Assembly (NCBI GenBank): GCA_024742275.1
Contig: JANSYS010000010.1
Coordinates: 62,001-126,000, forward strand
Direction of reading: 5' to 3'
Length of the DNA stretch: 64,000 nt
Origin: Alphaproteobacteria bacterium
GTDB lineage: Bacteria; Pseudomonadota; Alphaproteobacteria; Thalassobaculales; Thalassobaculaceae
Position numbers and translations under genes: made by a program. Every line of letters begins with the position of its first letter. Position 1 is the stretch's first letter. The notes under the pieces are model-generated. The model saw only the letters and a program-made list of their open reading frames with translations, made no database searches and was not told where the DNA came from. Below are positions 1-8,871 of the stretch, piece after piece.

Positions 1-3000
1 AGCCCCGAGATGGCGAGCTTGGCGTCTCTCGATGTATCCGTCGCCCTTGTTCCGCTGCTTTCCGGCGAAATCCGCGTCACCTCGGTCACCCTGGTCGAAC
101 CGACGATCGTGCTTGAGAAACTGGCGGACGGCCGGGTCAATTGGGCGTTTGACGGCGGCGAGCCCGCAGCGGGCGGCGCGGCCGAGCCGGCGACCGCCGG
201 TGGCGGCGACGCCCCGGCCCTCGCCATCGACAACGCGGTGATCGAGAATGGCCGGCTGGTCTATCGGGACGCGACCACGGCCGCCGAACACACCCTGACC
301 GACATCAATCTCTCGATTTCCCTAGGGGGTCTTCAGGGTCCCTTCGAGATCGACGGCGCCGTCGTGTACCAAGGGGTGCCGCTTTCGCTCAAAGGCGCGG
401 TCGGCGCGCTCGATTCCGGGCGGGCAACGACGGTCCGGCTGACCGCGTCGGCGCAGGAGGGAGCCGTCGATCTCTCGGTGACCGGTTCCCTTGCCATGAA
501 CGCGGGGCCTGGTTTCAAGGGGCAGATCGAAGTCTCCGCGCCCGATCTCGCCAAGGCGGCCTCTCTGGCCGCAGCTTTCGGGGCCGATGCGCCCACGGCT
601 CTGCCGCAGAACGCCGTCTCATTGACCGCCGAACTCGATGCTTCGCCGACGGCGGCGACGGCTGATGCGATCGTCTTCACGCTCGGCGACTCCCGCTTCC
701 AGGGACGTGTTTCCGCCTCGCTCGATCCGAAGGCCGCCATCGACGTCACCCTGTCCGGCAACCGCCTCGACCTGGATGCCTTGCTTCCCAAGTCGCCGCA
801 AGCCGATGCGGGCGGAGCTGCGGGTGAGCCCTCCTCGGCCCCATCGGCAACACCTCCGGCAGGTGCGACGCAGGCAGCCGGCACCGGTCTGCCGAGCGAT
901 ATCGACATACAGGCCGATCTCCGCATCGACGCCGTGCAGTACAACGGTGCTGCCATCCGCAACGTCCAGGTCGCCGCATCGCTGCGCGACGGCGTTGGCG
1001 ACCTGCGGCTGGCGACGGCGCAGCTTCCGGGCGGGACCGACGTGACCGTCATCGGTGGCGTGGAAGCCGGTCCGACCTTCGTCGGCAGGCTCGAGAGCGC
1101 CTCCGACAACATTCGCGGCACCTTAGACTGGCTTGAAGTCGATCTGTCGGGAGTACCGGCGGACCGCCTGCGCAAGGCTGTAGTGAGCGCGGCGATCCGC
1201 GCTTCGGCCCAAGAGATCCAAGTCTCGGATTGGACGATGGAACTTGATGCGACCAAGGCACAGGGCGGTCTCACCCTCGCCTTGCGCGAGCGGCCGGCTT
1301 TCGGACTCAGTTTGGCGATCGACCGCGTAAACGTTGACGCATACATGGCATCGCAAGACCCGACATCCGATGCCGCGTCGGGATCGGCGGCCGGTACGGC
1401 GCCCGCGCCAGCATCGGGTACCGACAACGCGGAAGCGCTCGCCGTGCTCGACAGCTTCGACGCCAATATCGACCTGCGCCTGGGAGAAGCAACGGTCTCG
1501 GGGGTCACCATCGCCGACACCCGAATCGACGCCCTGCTGCAGGGCGGAACCCTGACCCTGCGCAATGCGACTGTCGGCGATATTGCAGGCGCGTCCGGAA
1601 CGATCTCCGGCGAGCTGCGAGACGCGGCGGCCCAGCCGTCGGTCGACCTGTCTTTCGACGTTTCCGTTAAGGACGCAGACCGGTTCTCCCGCCTCCTGTC
1701 CAGTGACAATGCCGTGCCGGCCAGCCAGCTCGGCACCGTCGCGCTGAAGGGGACGGCGTCCGGCAACATGAACGATGTCGCCCTCGATGTACGCCTGACC
1801 GTTGCCGGCGGCACTCTGGACCTCCAGGGAACGGCGCAACCGCTGACCGTGCCGCCGACCGTCAACGTAAGCTACAAGGTCCAGCATCCGGATACGAACC
1901 GGCTGATCGCCACCCTGGCGCCGGGCTCTTTGGACGGCTTCGGTGCGCTCGGCCCGCTGGATGTCGACGGCAGGCTCCGAACCCGCGACGACGGTCGCTA
2001 CGCCAACACGATCGCTGTGTTTACCGGCGGTGGACGGATCGAGTTGGTCGGCAACGTCGATCCCTTCGCCGCGGTCCCCGACGTCAACATGAAGATCGTC
2101 GCTTCCCATCCGAGCGCGACCGACGCGATCCGGCTCGCCTCGCCGACATATCGGGCACGGGGCGGCAACCTTGGTCCGTTCGAGGCATCCACCCTGTTCG
2201 CCGGTCCGGTCGATGGCTTGACGTTGAGCGAGACCTCCGTCGCCGCCGGTCCGATCAGGATCACCGGTGGCGGCTCCATCTCCGGCACCGGACCGCGCCC
2301 GAGGATCACCCTGGCGCTGAGTTCCAACCGGATCGACGTGGATCCGTGGCTGCCGCCCGAGACACCGACGCCGCGCGGCGCGGCGCCCGTCGCTCCAGCC
2401 TCCGGCTCCGGCGATGCAGGGGGTTGGTCGCGAGACCGGATCGACACCTCCGGTCTGTCCGCCATCGACGCCGACGTCACCGTCGGTATCGAGGCAATCA
2501 GCTATGGCAGCTACGTCGTCGACAACGCGCAGCTCGCCGCTGCCGTCAACGACGGTGTCCTCACCGTCTCCAAGCTCGCCGGCGGCATGTTCGGCGGCAC
2601 GTTCGACATGACGGCGATGCTGGCGGACCGGACGACGCCCGAGGCGGCGCTCACGGTCAAGGTGCGCGACGCCGATGTGCGCCAGGCCGCGCAAACCGCC
2701 GCTGATACCGACATGGTAAGCGGGATCCTGACCTACGATACCGATCTCAAGGCCCAGGGCGGCTCGGAGTACGAGTTGGTCTCCAACCTGAACGGCACCG
2801 GCTCTTTCCAGGTGCGGGACGGCACGGTCCAGGGCTTCGACCTGGCGGCCTTTTCGAGCCGGCTCAAGGAGCTGAACGGCGCCAGCGACTTCCTCGATCT
2901 CACTCAGAAGGCCCTATCCGGAGGGGAAACCGCCTTCCGCTCTCTATCCGGAACCTATCAGGTTCAGCAGGGCGTCCTGCGCTCCAACGACATCGCCCTG

Positions 3001-3411
3001 GACGCCGATGCCGCTCAGGGATCGGCAACCGCCGTGGTCGATCTGCCGCCCCGGCAGTTGGACGTGAACATGCAGGCTGGATTGACCGAGCACCCGAACG
3101 CACCGCCGGTCGGCATGCGACTGGTCGGGCCCTTCGACAACCCGCGCCGCATTCTCGCCATCGACGAGATGCAGCGCTTCATCGTCCGTCAGGTTGGCAC
3201 CCGAACGCTCAAGCAACTCGACAGGAGCGGCACAGTCGAGAAGCTGGATAATCTACTGAACAGCGGCGGCGGGCAGGCAGGAGGATCCGCAACCGGCGAT
3301 TCAGCGACCGGCGGAGCTCCCGACAGCGGAACCGGAACCCAGAAGCCGGATCCGCAACAGCAGCTCGAAGACGCCGCCAAGGGCCTCCTCAGAGGTATCC
3401 TGAAGAACTAG
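1..3411 (+). CDS. AsmA family envelope protein (5' partial)
   Basis: AsmA-superfamily proteins are anchored in the inner membrane by one N-terminal helix, extend into the periplasm and affect outer-membrane assembly or lipid transport. The frame is open to the left edge (the codons before the ATG at 10 are sense), so the anchor lies outside the window and about 1136 codons remain. The first visible part (VTLVEPTIVLEKLADGRVNWAF region, residues 27-48) has the same pattern as residues around 80-105 of the second AsmA protein at 49911-51782, so the two are paralogues. Low-complexity Ala/Gly/Pro linkers lie near residues 260-295, 460-480 and 785-805. The segment near 930 (LNGTGSFQVRDGTVQGFDL) resembles the conserved C-terminal AsmA domain, and the tail is rich in Gly, Ser and Thr. 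Family call is firm; the precise role is unknown. Confidence 0.88.
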   Translation, partial: SPEMASLASLDVSVALVPLLSGEIRVTSVTLVEPTIVLEKLADGRVNWAFDGGEPAAGGAAEPATAGGGDAPALAIDNAVIENGRLVYRDATTAAEHTLTDINLSISLGGLQGPFEIDGAVVYQGVPLSLKGAVGALDSGRATTVRLTASAQEGAVDLSVTGSLAMNAGPGFKGQIEVSAPDLAKAASLAAAFGADAPTALPQNAVSLTAELDASPTAATADAIVFTLGDSRFQGRVSASLDPKAAIDVTLSGNRLDLDALLPKSPQADAGGAAGEPSSAPSATPPAGATQAAGTGLPSDIDIQADLRIDAVQYNGAAIRNVQVAASLRDGVGDLRLATAQLPGGTDVTVIGGVEAGPTFVGRLESASDNIRGTLDWLEVDLSGVPADRLRKAVVSAAIRASAQEIQVSDWTMELDATKAQGGLTLALRERPAFGLSLAIDRVNVDAYMASQDPTSDAASGSAAGTAPAPASGTDNAEALAVLDSFDANIDLRLGEATVSGVTIADTRIDALLQGGTLTLRNATVGDIAGASGTISGELRDAAAQPSVDLSFDVSVKDADRFSRLLSSDNAVPASQLGTVALKGTASGNMNDVALDVRLTVAGGTLDLQGTAQPLTVPPTVNVSYKVQHPDTNRLIATLAPGSLDGFGALGPLDVDGRLRTRDDGRYANTIAVFTGGGRIELVGNVDPFAAVPDVNMKIVASHPSATDAIRLASPTYRARGGNLGPFEASTLFAGPVDGLTLSETSVAAGPIRITGGGSISGTGPRPRITLALSSNRIDVDPWLPPETPTPRGAAPVAPASGSGDAGGWSRDRIDTSGLSAIDADVTVGIEAISYGSYVVDNAQLAAAVNDGVLTVSKLAGGMFGGTFDMTAMLADRTTPEAALTVKVRDADVRQAAQTAADTDMVSGILTYDTDLKAQGGSEYELVSNLNGTGSFQVRDGTVQGFDLAAFSSRLKELNGASDFLDLTQKALSGGETAFRSLSGTYQVQQGVLRSNDIALDADAAQGSATAVVDLPPRQLDVNMQAGLTEHPNAPPVGMRLVGPFDNPRRILAIDEMQRFIVRQVGTRTLKQLDRSGTVEKLDNLLNSGGGQAGGSATGDSATGGAPDSGTGTQKPDPQQQLEDAAKGLLRGILKN

Positions 3412-3425
3412 CGGCGTTGGCCATC

Positions 3426-3450
3426 GACCCCGGCGTCCTGCGCCGGGGTC
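3426..3450. terminator. Bidirectional hairpin between convergent genes
   Basis: Perfect 10-bp inverted repeat: arms GACCCCGGCG (3426-3435) and CGCCGGGGTC (3441-3450) with loop TCCTG. It sits between the stops of the AsmA gene (3411) and the convergent aspartate dehydrogenase gene (3466), where a shared terminator is expected. There is no long T-tract on either side, so efficiency is uncertain. Confidence 0.6.
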
Positions 3451-3465
3451 TTCCGGGTGCTGTCG

Positions 3466-4296
3466 TCAGGTTCCCGCCGTCATTGGAGCGCCGAGGCGCC
3501 GCAGGGTGGCGATGATGCTGAGCGCGGTGATCTTGCCGGTCTTCGGGTTCTCTTCCGTCGGTACATTCTCGATGGTCATCGTAAACCGGGCGCTGTCCGC
3601 CTCGACGGTTATGGTGTGCGTGTTTCGGGTGACCTCCGGATCGGCCCAGATCTCCAAACGCGTCTCATCCGCTCCTATTCCGGCGAGCGAGAGTGCGGCG
3701 GCTACGTTCACATTGGCGGGAAAGCCGGCGGCGCCGTCGCGCGCCGAGCCGTCGAATACCTTCTTCGCCGTATTCAGCCCCTCGACCGAGATGTTGTTCT
3801 CCAACAGATAGGGGGCTCCGGCCAGGCCGCCCGGCGGCTTGCGAGTGACGAGCCGAACCTCCGAGATGTTGCCCTCGGCAGCCGCGCGAACGGCGTCGAG
3901 CCCGATCAGCGCGCCGGTCGGCACCACGATACGCGCACCGCTGAGCCGGGCTCGGTCGACCAGATGGTCATGGCGAAGCAGCGCACCGACGCTGATCGGC
4001 AGGAAGATCCGGCCGCGCTCGACAGCCGGCTCCGCCACGTCGGCGAAGACCGAAGCCGGCGCGCATTCGACGACGACATCGGCCAGATCGGCCAACTCGC
4101 CGAGCGGCACCACCGGCACCTCATTGCGGAAACCGGCCATGTTGGCGCGGGCCTTGTCGACGTCACGGGCGGAGACCGCCGCCAGCTTCAGCCCCTCTAT
4201 GCCGTCGCTGTCGAGCGCAGCGGCGACCTTCTGGCCGATTGCGCCGAATCCTCCGATACCGACCGTCAGCGGTCGCGATACGGGCGATGTTGACAC
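3466..4296 (-). CDS. Aspartate dehydrogenase (L-Asp/iminosuccinate, NAD(P))
   Basis: Predicted 276-residue cytosolic enzyme that oxidises L-aspartate to iminosuccinate/oxaloacetate plus ammonia, or runs in reverse. An N-terminal Rossmann motif (GGFGAIG, residues 15-21) and the AspDH-type segment GFPANVNVAAALSLAGIG near residue 200 support the call; length matches the usual ~267 residues. The frame stays open far upstream, but I chose the GTG at 4296 because GAGGA lies at proper spacing before it and the Rossmann fold starts right after. It is divergent from the TTT receptor gene at 4349 with only 52 bp between. No nadA/nadC neighbours are seen, so a catabolic role with the transporter genes is more likely than NAD synthesis. 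Confidence 0.82.
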   Translation of the reverse strand: MSTSPVSRPLTVGIGGFGAIGQKVAAALDSDGIEGLKLAAVSARDVDKARANMAGFRNEVPVVPLGELADLADVVVECAPASVFADVAEPAVERGRIFLPISVGALLRHDHLVDRARLSGARIVVPTGALIGLDAVRAAAEGNISEVRLVTRKPPGGLAGAPYLLENNISVEGLNTAKKVFDGSARDGAAGFPANVNVAAALSLAGIGADETRLEIWADPEVTRNTHTITVEADSARFTMTIENVPTEENPKTGKITALSIIATLRRLGAPMTAGT

Positions 4297-4348
4297 GCCG
4301 TCCTCCTCGTCCAAGGTTGGACGCTGTCGTAGCCCCGGTGTGTCGCCC

Positions 4349-5350
4349 ATGTCCAGCCGTCGATCTCTCCGCTTCCGCGTTGCGCGCGCATTGCCTTGCG
4401 CTCTGGCGCTCGCATTTGCCGTCGGCGGTCTCGTTCCGGGTGGCGCCTCGGCCCAGGACAGCGCGCCGCCATGCCGGACCGCGACCCTGGTCGTCGCGGG
4501 CGGAGCCGGCAGCGGCACGGATCTGATCGCCCGCGCCATCGCCGAAGCCGCCAACCGCGCCGACATCCAGCCGGCCCTGAGCGTGCGCAACATCGATGGC
4601 GACGACGGCGTCGACGGGGCCCGGGCGGTGTTGGAAGCGCCGGGTGACGGCTGCATGATGCTCGCCGCCCACCAGGGCCTGCTCGTCAATTTCCTGACCT
4701 GGAAGGCGCCTTTCGCGTGGCAGGATTTTCGCCATGTCGCGCTGCTGACCCGCACGCCCATGGTGCTGGCATCGCCCGTCGCAGCGCCTTTCGACGACGC
4801 ACGAACCCTGAGCGAGACCGCGCGCGACCGTTCGGTTTTGGCGTCGGTGGGTCCGGGGACGATCGCGGAGTTCTCGATGCGCGGCCTCGCAGAAGCGATG
4901 GGCGCGACCTTCGAGTACGACGTGATTTCCGGTGCCCGTGATCGGGTGATGGCCTTGCTGGCGGGCGAGGTCGAACTGATCTCCGTGCCCACGGCGCTCG
5001 CCAAGCGGCTGGTCGAAACCCAGTCGGTGCGAGCGATCGCGGTCACCGACCGGGATCCAAGCGCCCTGCTCCCCACCATCGATACCCTGCGCGACCAGGG
5101 CATCGACTACGACTATGCGATCGATCTGGGCATCCTCCTGCCACGGTCGGCATCGCCCGAACTGGCCGCCAGCTTGGCCGACGATCTCGAGCGTGTACTC
5201 GGCGACCGCCAACTCCGGGACACTCTGTCCGGCTTCGACGTCCGCATCGACTTCCGGCCTCTCACCCAGTACACGATCTATTGGGAAAACCTGATGGCTT
5301 CCTGGCGCGAGATCGCTGTCGAGGCTGGCTACGACCGCTCCAGCCGGTAG
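4349..5350 (+). CDS. TTT-family periplasmic solute receptor (TctC-like, first paralogue)
   Basis: Predicted 333-residue extracytoplasmic binding protein of a tripartite tricarboxylate transporter. Residues 1-35 form a signal peptide ending ASA. The mature part carries the family ligand loop in diverged form (AGGAGSGTDLIARA instead of the usual P-GG--D pattern), a Cys in CRTA and a second in DGC that are shared with the next receptor and may form a disulphide. The ATG at 4349 is the only sensible start, although the frame is open upstream. The downstream gene at 5531 encodes a clear paralogue, but that gene has its own promoter. Ligand unknown; carboxylates or dicarboxylic amino acids are typical for the family. 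Confidence 0.85.
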   Translation: MSSRRSLRFRVARALPCALALAFAVGGLVPGGASAQDSAPPCRTATLVVAGGAGSGTDLIARAIAEAANRADIQPALSVRNIDGDDGVDGARAVLEAPGDGCMMLAAHQGLLVNFLTWKAPFAWQDFRHVALLTRTPMVLASPVAAPFDDARTLSETARDRSVLASVGPGTIAEFSMRGLAEAMGATFEYDVISGARDRVMALLAGEVELISVPTALAKRLVETQSVRAIAVTDRDPSALLPTIDTLRDQGIDYDYAIDLGILLPRSASPELAASLADDLERVLGDRQLRDTLSGFDVRIDFRPLTQYTIYWENLMASWREIAVEAGYDRSSR

Positions 5351-5392
5351 AAGGCCGGCGTCTTTCGGCGGAAGCGCCGGACGGTGCGTCGA

Positions 5393-5420
5393 TTGACAGG
5401 ACGCGCCAGCCCGGTATTTA
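5393..5420 (+). promoter_or_regulatory. Sigma70-type promoter of the second TTT receptor gene
   Basis: TTGACA (5393-5398), a 16-nt spacer and TATTTA (5415-5420) form a near-consensus promoter about 110 bp upstream of the receptor start at 5531. It is unusually good for this high-GC genome. Confidence 0.6.
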
Positions 5421-5430
5421 GGAGCATGGT

Positions 5431-5445
5431 CGTACCATCGGTACG
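5431..5445. promoter_or_regulatory. Possible operator palindrome next to the promoter
   Basis: Inverted repeat CGTACC-ATC-GGTACG immediately downstream of the predicted -10 element, near the expected transcription start. The position suits a repressor site or a 5' mRNA hairpin. No regulator gene is nearby to pair with it. Confidence 0.35.
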
Positions 5446-5530
5446 CGTCTGCGCGCGGGCCCACCAGGAACGGCACAAGTTCCGGACACCCACCACGACC
5501 AATCAACAGGACGAACAGGGGAACCGACCT

Positions 5531-6511
5531 ATGAAGATCAAATCGACACTTCTCGCGGCTGCGGCCGCCGTCGTCGCCGCCGGAACGGCGTTCGGCGCCA
5601 GTCCGGCCGCCGCCGCCGATTTCGGCTGCCGGACCGCCAAGCTGATCGTGCCGTGGGGCGCCGGCGGCGGCACCGACGTCATCTTCCGCCAGTTCGTCGA
5701 GGCGGTGAACGAAGCCGGAGCGGAGCCAGAACTGCAGGTCGTGAACATCGGCGGTCAGGGCGGCAACAAGGGCGCGAAGGAAGCGGTCAAGGCGAAGCCC
5801 GACGGCTGCACCCTGTTCGCCATTCACCAGAGCGCGCTGACCAGCTACTTCACCGGCCGCGTCGACTTCACCTGGGACGCGTTCGAGCCGGTCGCCATGC
5901 TGACCCGGACACCGGCGATCTTCGGCGCCAACCCGGACGTTCCGTATAACAACGTCAAGGAGATGGTTGCCTACGCCAAGGAGAACCCCGGCAAGATCAA
6001 CGCCGGCGGCACCCTCGGCTCGACCAGCCACTTCGTCTATCTGCTTCTTGAAGACGCGGCGGGAATCAAGTTCAACCACGTTTCCTACGACGGGACGCGT
6101 GAGCGTATGACCGCCCTGCTCGCCAAGAACATCGATACCGGCGAGATCAACCTGGCGGCGGCGAAAAAGTACATCACCTCCAATGAGTTGAAGGCGCTCG
6201 GCATCACCACCGAGAAGCGCAACCCGGAGATCCCGGACGTCATGACGGTCAAGGAGCAGGGCTACGACATGATCTACGGCACGGATCGCGGCGTCATGCT
6301 GCCGAAGGGCGCGTCGAAGGAGATCGTCGGTCATTATGCCGCCCTGTTCGAGGCGGCGGCGAACAACCCGAAGGTCGTCGAGGCGATGGCCGCCAAGGGC
6401 ACGGACGTCAACTATCTCGGTCCGGACGCGTCGGCCCAGTACTGGACCGATACGTTCACCACCTGGTCCCGGATCGCCAAGGAAGTCGGCATCTACAAGG
6501 CCAAAAACTGA
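5531..6511 (+). CDS. TTT-family periplasmic solute receptor (TctC)
   Basis: Predicted 326-residue receptor delivering ligand to the TctBA membrane complex encoded just downstream. The signal peptide spans residues 1-29 (Ala-rich, ends PAAAA). The ligand-binding loop PWGAGGGTDVIFRQ after CRTAKLIV fits the TctC family, and CRTA plus DGC cysteines match the first receptor. The ATG at 5531 follows AGGGGA and begins a good signal peptide. Between this gene and tctB lies a strong hairpin with a T-tract, which fits receptor expression in excess over the membrane subunits. The ligand cannot be read from the sequence; the neighbouring DgcN and AspDH genes suggest an acidic amino acid or dicarboxylate. 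Confidence 0.9.
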   Translation: MKIKSTLLAAAAAVVAAGTAFGASPAAAADFGCRTAKLIVPWGAGGGTDVIFRQFVEAVNEAGAEPELQVVNIGGQGGNKGAKEAVKAKPDGCTLFAIHQSALTSYFTGRVDFTWDAFEPVAMLTRTPAIFGANPDVPYNNVKEMVAYAKENPGKINAGGTLGSTSHFVYLLLEDAAGIKFNHVSYDGTRERMTALLAKNIDTGEINLAAAKKYITSNELKALGITTEKRNPEIPDVMTVKEQGYDMIYGTDRGVMLPKGASKEIVGHYAALFEAAANNPKVVEAMAAKGTDVNYLGPDASAQYWTDTFTTWSRIAKEVGIYKAKN

Positions 6512-6524
6512 CCCAGATATCGGT

Positions 6525-6562
6525 CGGAGCGGGCGTCGGCAGCACTGTCGGCGCCCGTTCCG
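6525..6562 (+). terminator. Terminator/attenuator between TTT receptor and membrane genes
   Basis: Arms CGGAGCGGGCG (6525-6535) and CGCCCGTTCCG (6552-6562) pair over 11 bp with one G-U pair. The 16-nt loop can itself fold further. TTTTGATTTC follows, so this is a plausible intrinsic terminator allowing partial read-through into tctB. Confidence 0.65.
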
Positions 6563-6627
6563 TTTTGATTTCGCCGTTTTTGATACAGTCCACGATCCAC
6601 TGATTTGGAACTGACGGGGGACCGAAG

Positions 6628-7107
6628 ATGTCGGTGAGCCGCGATACGATCGTCGCCATTCTGCTGCTGGCGTTCTGCGGCGTGCTCTGGCACGCCTCCT
6701 ACGACATCGAAATCACCAGCTACGGCACGATGCCGAGCACGGTATGGCCGCGGATCGTCATCATCGCGATCGGGGTCTTCTCGGCGCTTCTTCTGCTGAG
6801 GTCCCTTCTGCTGCGAGAAGAAGAAACCACCGAGGCGGCGCCGAAACTCCCGTTCCTCAAGCGCTATCGCAACGCCGGCATCATCTACGCGTTGTTCCTG
6901 TTCTTCCTGCTGACCCTTCCGACGCTCGGCATGCATCTGGGCGGGGCCTTGTTCGTCTTCCTCGCGCTGACGGCACTCGGCCGTCCGTCGCCGAAACTGA
7001 TCGCCGTCCATGCCGCAATCGCCGTCGTTTCGATCGGCGCGATGTGGTCGATCTTCACCTTCGGCCTGCGGGTGATCCTGCCCCAGGGCGAAATTCTGCC
7101 GATCTGA
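6628..7107 (+). CDS. tctB: TTT small membrane subunit (TctB)
   Basis: Predicted 159-residue membrane protein, the small subunit of the tripartite tricarboxylate transporter. Hydrophobic segments lie near residues 7-22, 37-60, 83-100 and 118-150, giving about four membrane helices, and length matches the family (140-180). GGGGGA precedes the ATG at 6628. It lies between the receptor and tctA, the usual order. Sequence conservation is low in TctB, so the call rests on topology and position. Confidence 0.88.
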   Translation: MSVSRDTIVAILLLAFCGVLWHASYDIEITSYGTMPSTVWPRIVIIAIGVFSALLLLRSLLLREEETTEAAPKLPFLKRYRNAGIIYALFLFFLLTLPTLGMHLGGALFVFLALTALGRPSPKLIAVHAAIAVVSIGAMWSIFTFGLRVILPQGEILPI

Positions 7108-7125
7108 ACGGAGAGAGCCGGTCCC

Positions 7126-8805
7126 ATGATTATCGAGAACGTTCTCTTCGCCTTTCAGGAAGTCTTCCACTGGAAGAACCTCGGGCTGATGGTCCTCGGC
7201 ACCACGGCGGGCCTGATCGCCGGGTCGATTCCAGGATTCACCATCACCATGGCGGTGGTGCTGACTCTGCCCTTCACCTTCGGGCTGTCGCCGGTCGAGG
7301 GCCTGTCGACCATGATCGGCGTGTTCGTCGGCGGTCTTTCCGGAGGCCTGATGTCCGGCATGCTGACCGGCATTCCCGGCACGCCCTCCTCGATCGCGAC
7401 CACCTTCGACGGCTTCCCCATGGCGCGCAAGGGCAGGCCCGGCCTCGCGCTTGGCCTGGGAGTATGGTCCAGCTTCTTCGGCGGCATTTTCAGCGCCGTG
7501 CTGCTCGTCTCCCTAGCGCCGAGCCTGGCCAAGATCGGTCTCGAATTCGGCCCCTGGGACTACTTCGCATTGGTTCTTTTCGCGTTGACCATCACAGCCA
7601 GCCTGTCGGGCGAAACCCTCGTCAAAGGCATCATCGCCGGCTTGCTCGGGCTGTTCGTGGCGTCGGTCGGCGAGGACGAGATCAACGGCGTCGCGCGCTT
7701 CACCTTCGGCAGCGAGACACTGGAGAGCGGCTTCGACTTTCTGCCTGTCCTGATCGGTCTGTTCGCCTTCAGCCAACTCCTGTCGGACGTTCAGGACACC
7801 GAGAAAGCCCGGCAGCCGCTGATGACCGGAGTGGAGGCGAAGGGCGTACGGGTCGAGCACCTGGCGGCCATCCGCACGATCTTCTCGCGCTGGATCAATC
7901 TGGTGCGCTCGTCGCTCATCGGCGTCTTCACCGGCGTTCTGCCGGCAGCGGGCGGATCCATCTCGAACATTCTCGCCTACGATCAGGCGAAGAAGGCGTC
8001 GAAGAACCCCAGCGAGTTCGGCACCGGTGTCCCGGATGGCATTATCGCCCCGGAATCCTCCAACAACGCCACTGCCGGAGGCGCGCTCATCACCATGATG
8101 GCGCTCGGCATTCCGGGCGACGTGGTCACCGCCGTCATGCTCGGTGCCCTGCTGATCCACAACGTGCAGCCGAGCCCGAGTTTCATCACCGAGAACCCGG
8201 ATCTCGCCTACGCGATCTTCATCGCGTTCTTCCTGGCCCACTTCATCATGATCGCGATGCAGGCCTTCTGCCTTAAGGCCTTTCTCCTGGTCGTGCGCAT
8301 TCCCATGTACATGCTGGCAGCAGTGATTCTGTCCTACTGCGCGATCGGCGTCTTCGCCCTCAACAATATCCAGGACGACATCTGGACTCTGTTCGTGTTC
8401 GGCCTGATCGGCTACGCGATGAAGTTGCTCGGCTTCCCGCTGGCACCGATGATCCTGGGCGTCGTGCTCGGCCACGTCGCCGAGCTGAACCTGAGCCGGG
8501 CGATCTCGCTCTCGGGTACGGGCGAGCAGTTCTTGCTCGACATGGTAACCCGCCCCTGGGCCCTGTTCTTCCTGATCATCGCGGCGTTCTCGATCGTCTT
8601 CCCGTGGTACCAGAAGGCTCGCCAGACGGCGTCGTGGACACTTGGCTACCTACCGGCGCTGATGCTGTGTCTGGCCGTTCCGCTGGCGATGATGGACGGC
8701 TGGCCGCGGACGCTGATCGCGGTGGTATTGGCGCTGGGCGCGGTTTATCTTCTGGTTCAAAGCGCGCGTCGCGGATGGAGCGTTAGCACCAACGACGCCG
8801 CCTGA
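7126..8805 (+). CDS. tctA: TTT large membrane subunit (TctA)
   Basis: Predicted 559-residue inner-membrane permease, the transport subunit of the TTT system, driven by an ion gradient. Diagnostic TctA motifs are present: GLIAGSIPGFTITMAVVL (near residue 30), GIPGTPSSIATTFDGFPMA (near 82) and GVLPAAGGSISNILAYDQAK (near 268), followed by the conserved region GIIAPESSNNATAGGALI. About 10-12 hydrophobic segments are visible. Only 18 bp separate it from tctB, so the two are cotranscribed. Full length, no defects seen. Confidence 0.95.
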   Translation: MIIENVLFAFQEVFHWKNLGLMVLGTTAGLIAGSIPGFTITMAVVLTLPFTFGLSPVEGLSTMIGVFVGGLSGGLMSGMLTGIPGTPSSIATTFDGFPMARKGRPGLALGLGVWSSFFGGIFSAVLLVSLAPSLAKIGLEFGPWDYFALVLFALTITASLSGETLVKGIIAGLLGLFVASVGEDEINGVARFTFGSETLESGFDFLPVLIGLFAFSQLLSDVQDTEKARQPLMTGVEAKGVRVEHLAAIRTIFSRWINLVRSSLIGVFTGVLPAAGGSISNILAYDQAKKASKNPSEFGTGVPDGIIAPESSNNATAGGALITMMALGIPGDVVTAVMLGALLIHNVQPSPSFITENPDLAYAIFIAFFLAHFIMIAMQAFCLKAFLLVVRIPMYMLAAVILSYCAIGVFALNNIQDDIWTLFVFGLIGYAMKLLGFPLAPMILGVVLGHVAELNLSRAISLSGTGEQFLLDMVTRPWALFFLIIAAFSIVFPWYQKARQTASWTLGYLPALMLCLAVPLAMMDGWPRTLIAVVLALGAVYLLVQSARRGWSVSTNDAA

Positions 8806-8871
8806 TCCTGTTACCGGCCGTCCCGGCATCGACCCGGTCCGGCCCCCACCCGCACTTCCCTGGGGAGCGAC

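Noticed and set aside
333-2694. Minus-strand frames over the AsmA gene
   Set aside because: Codon-bias shadows without motifs or start signals; the plus-strand AsmA frame is convincing.
4163-6334. Long minus-strand frame over the TTT receptor genes
   Set aside because: Antisense to two receptors with signal peptides and conserved loops; low-complexity translation, no ribosome site.
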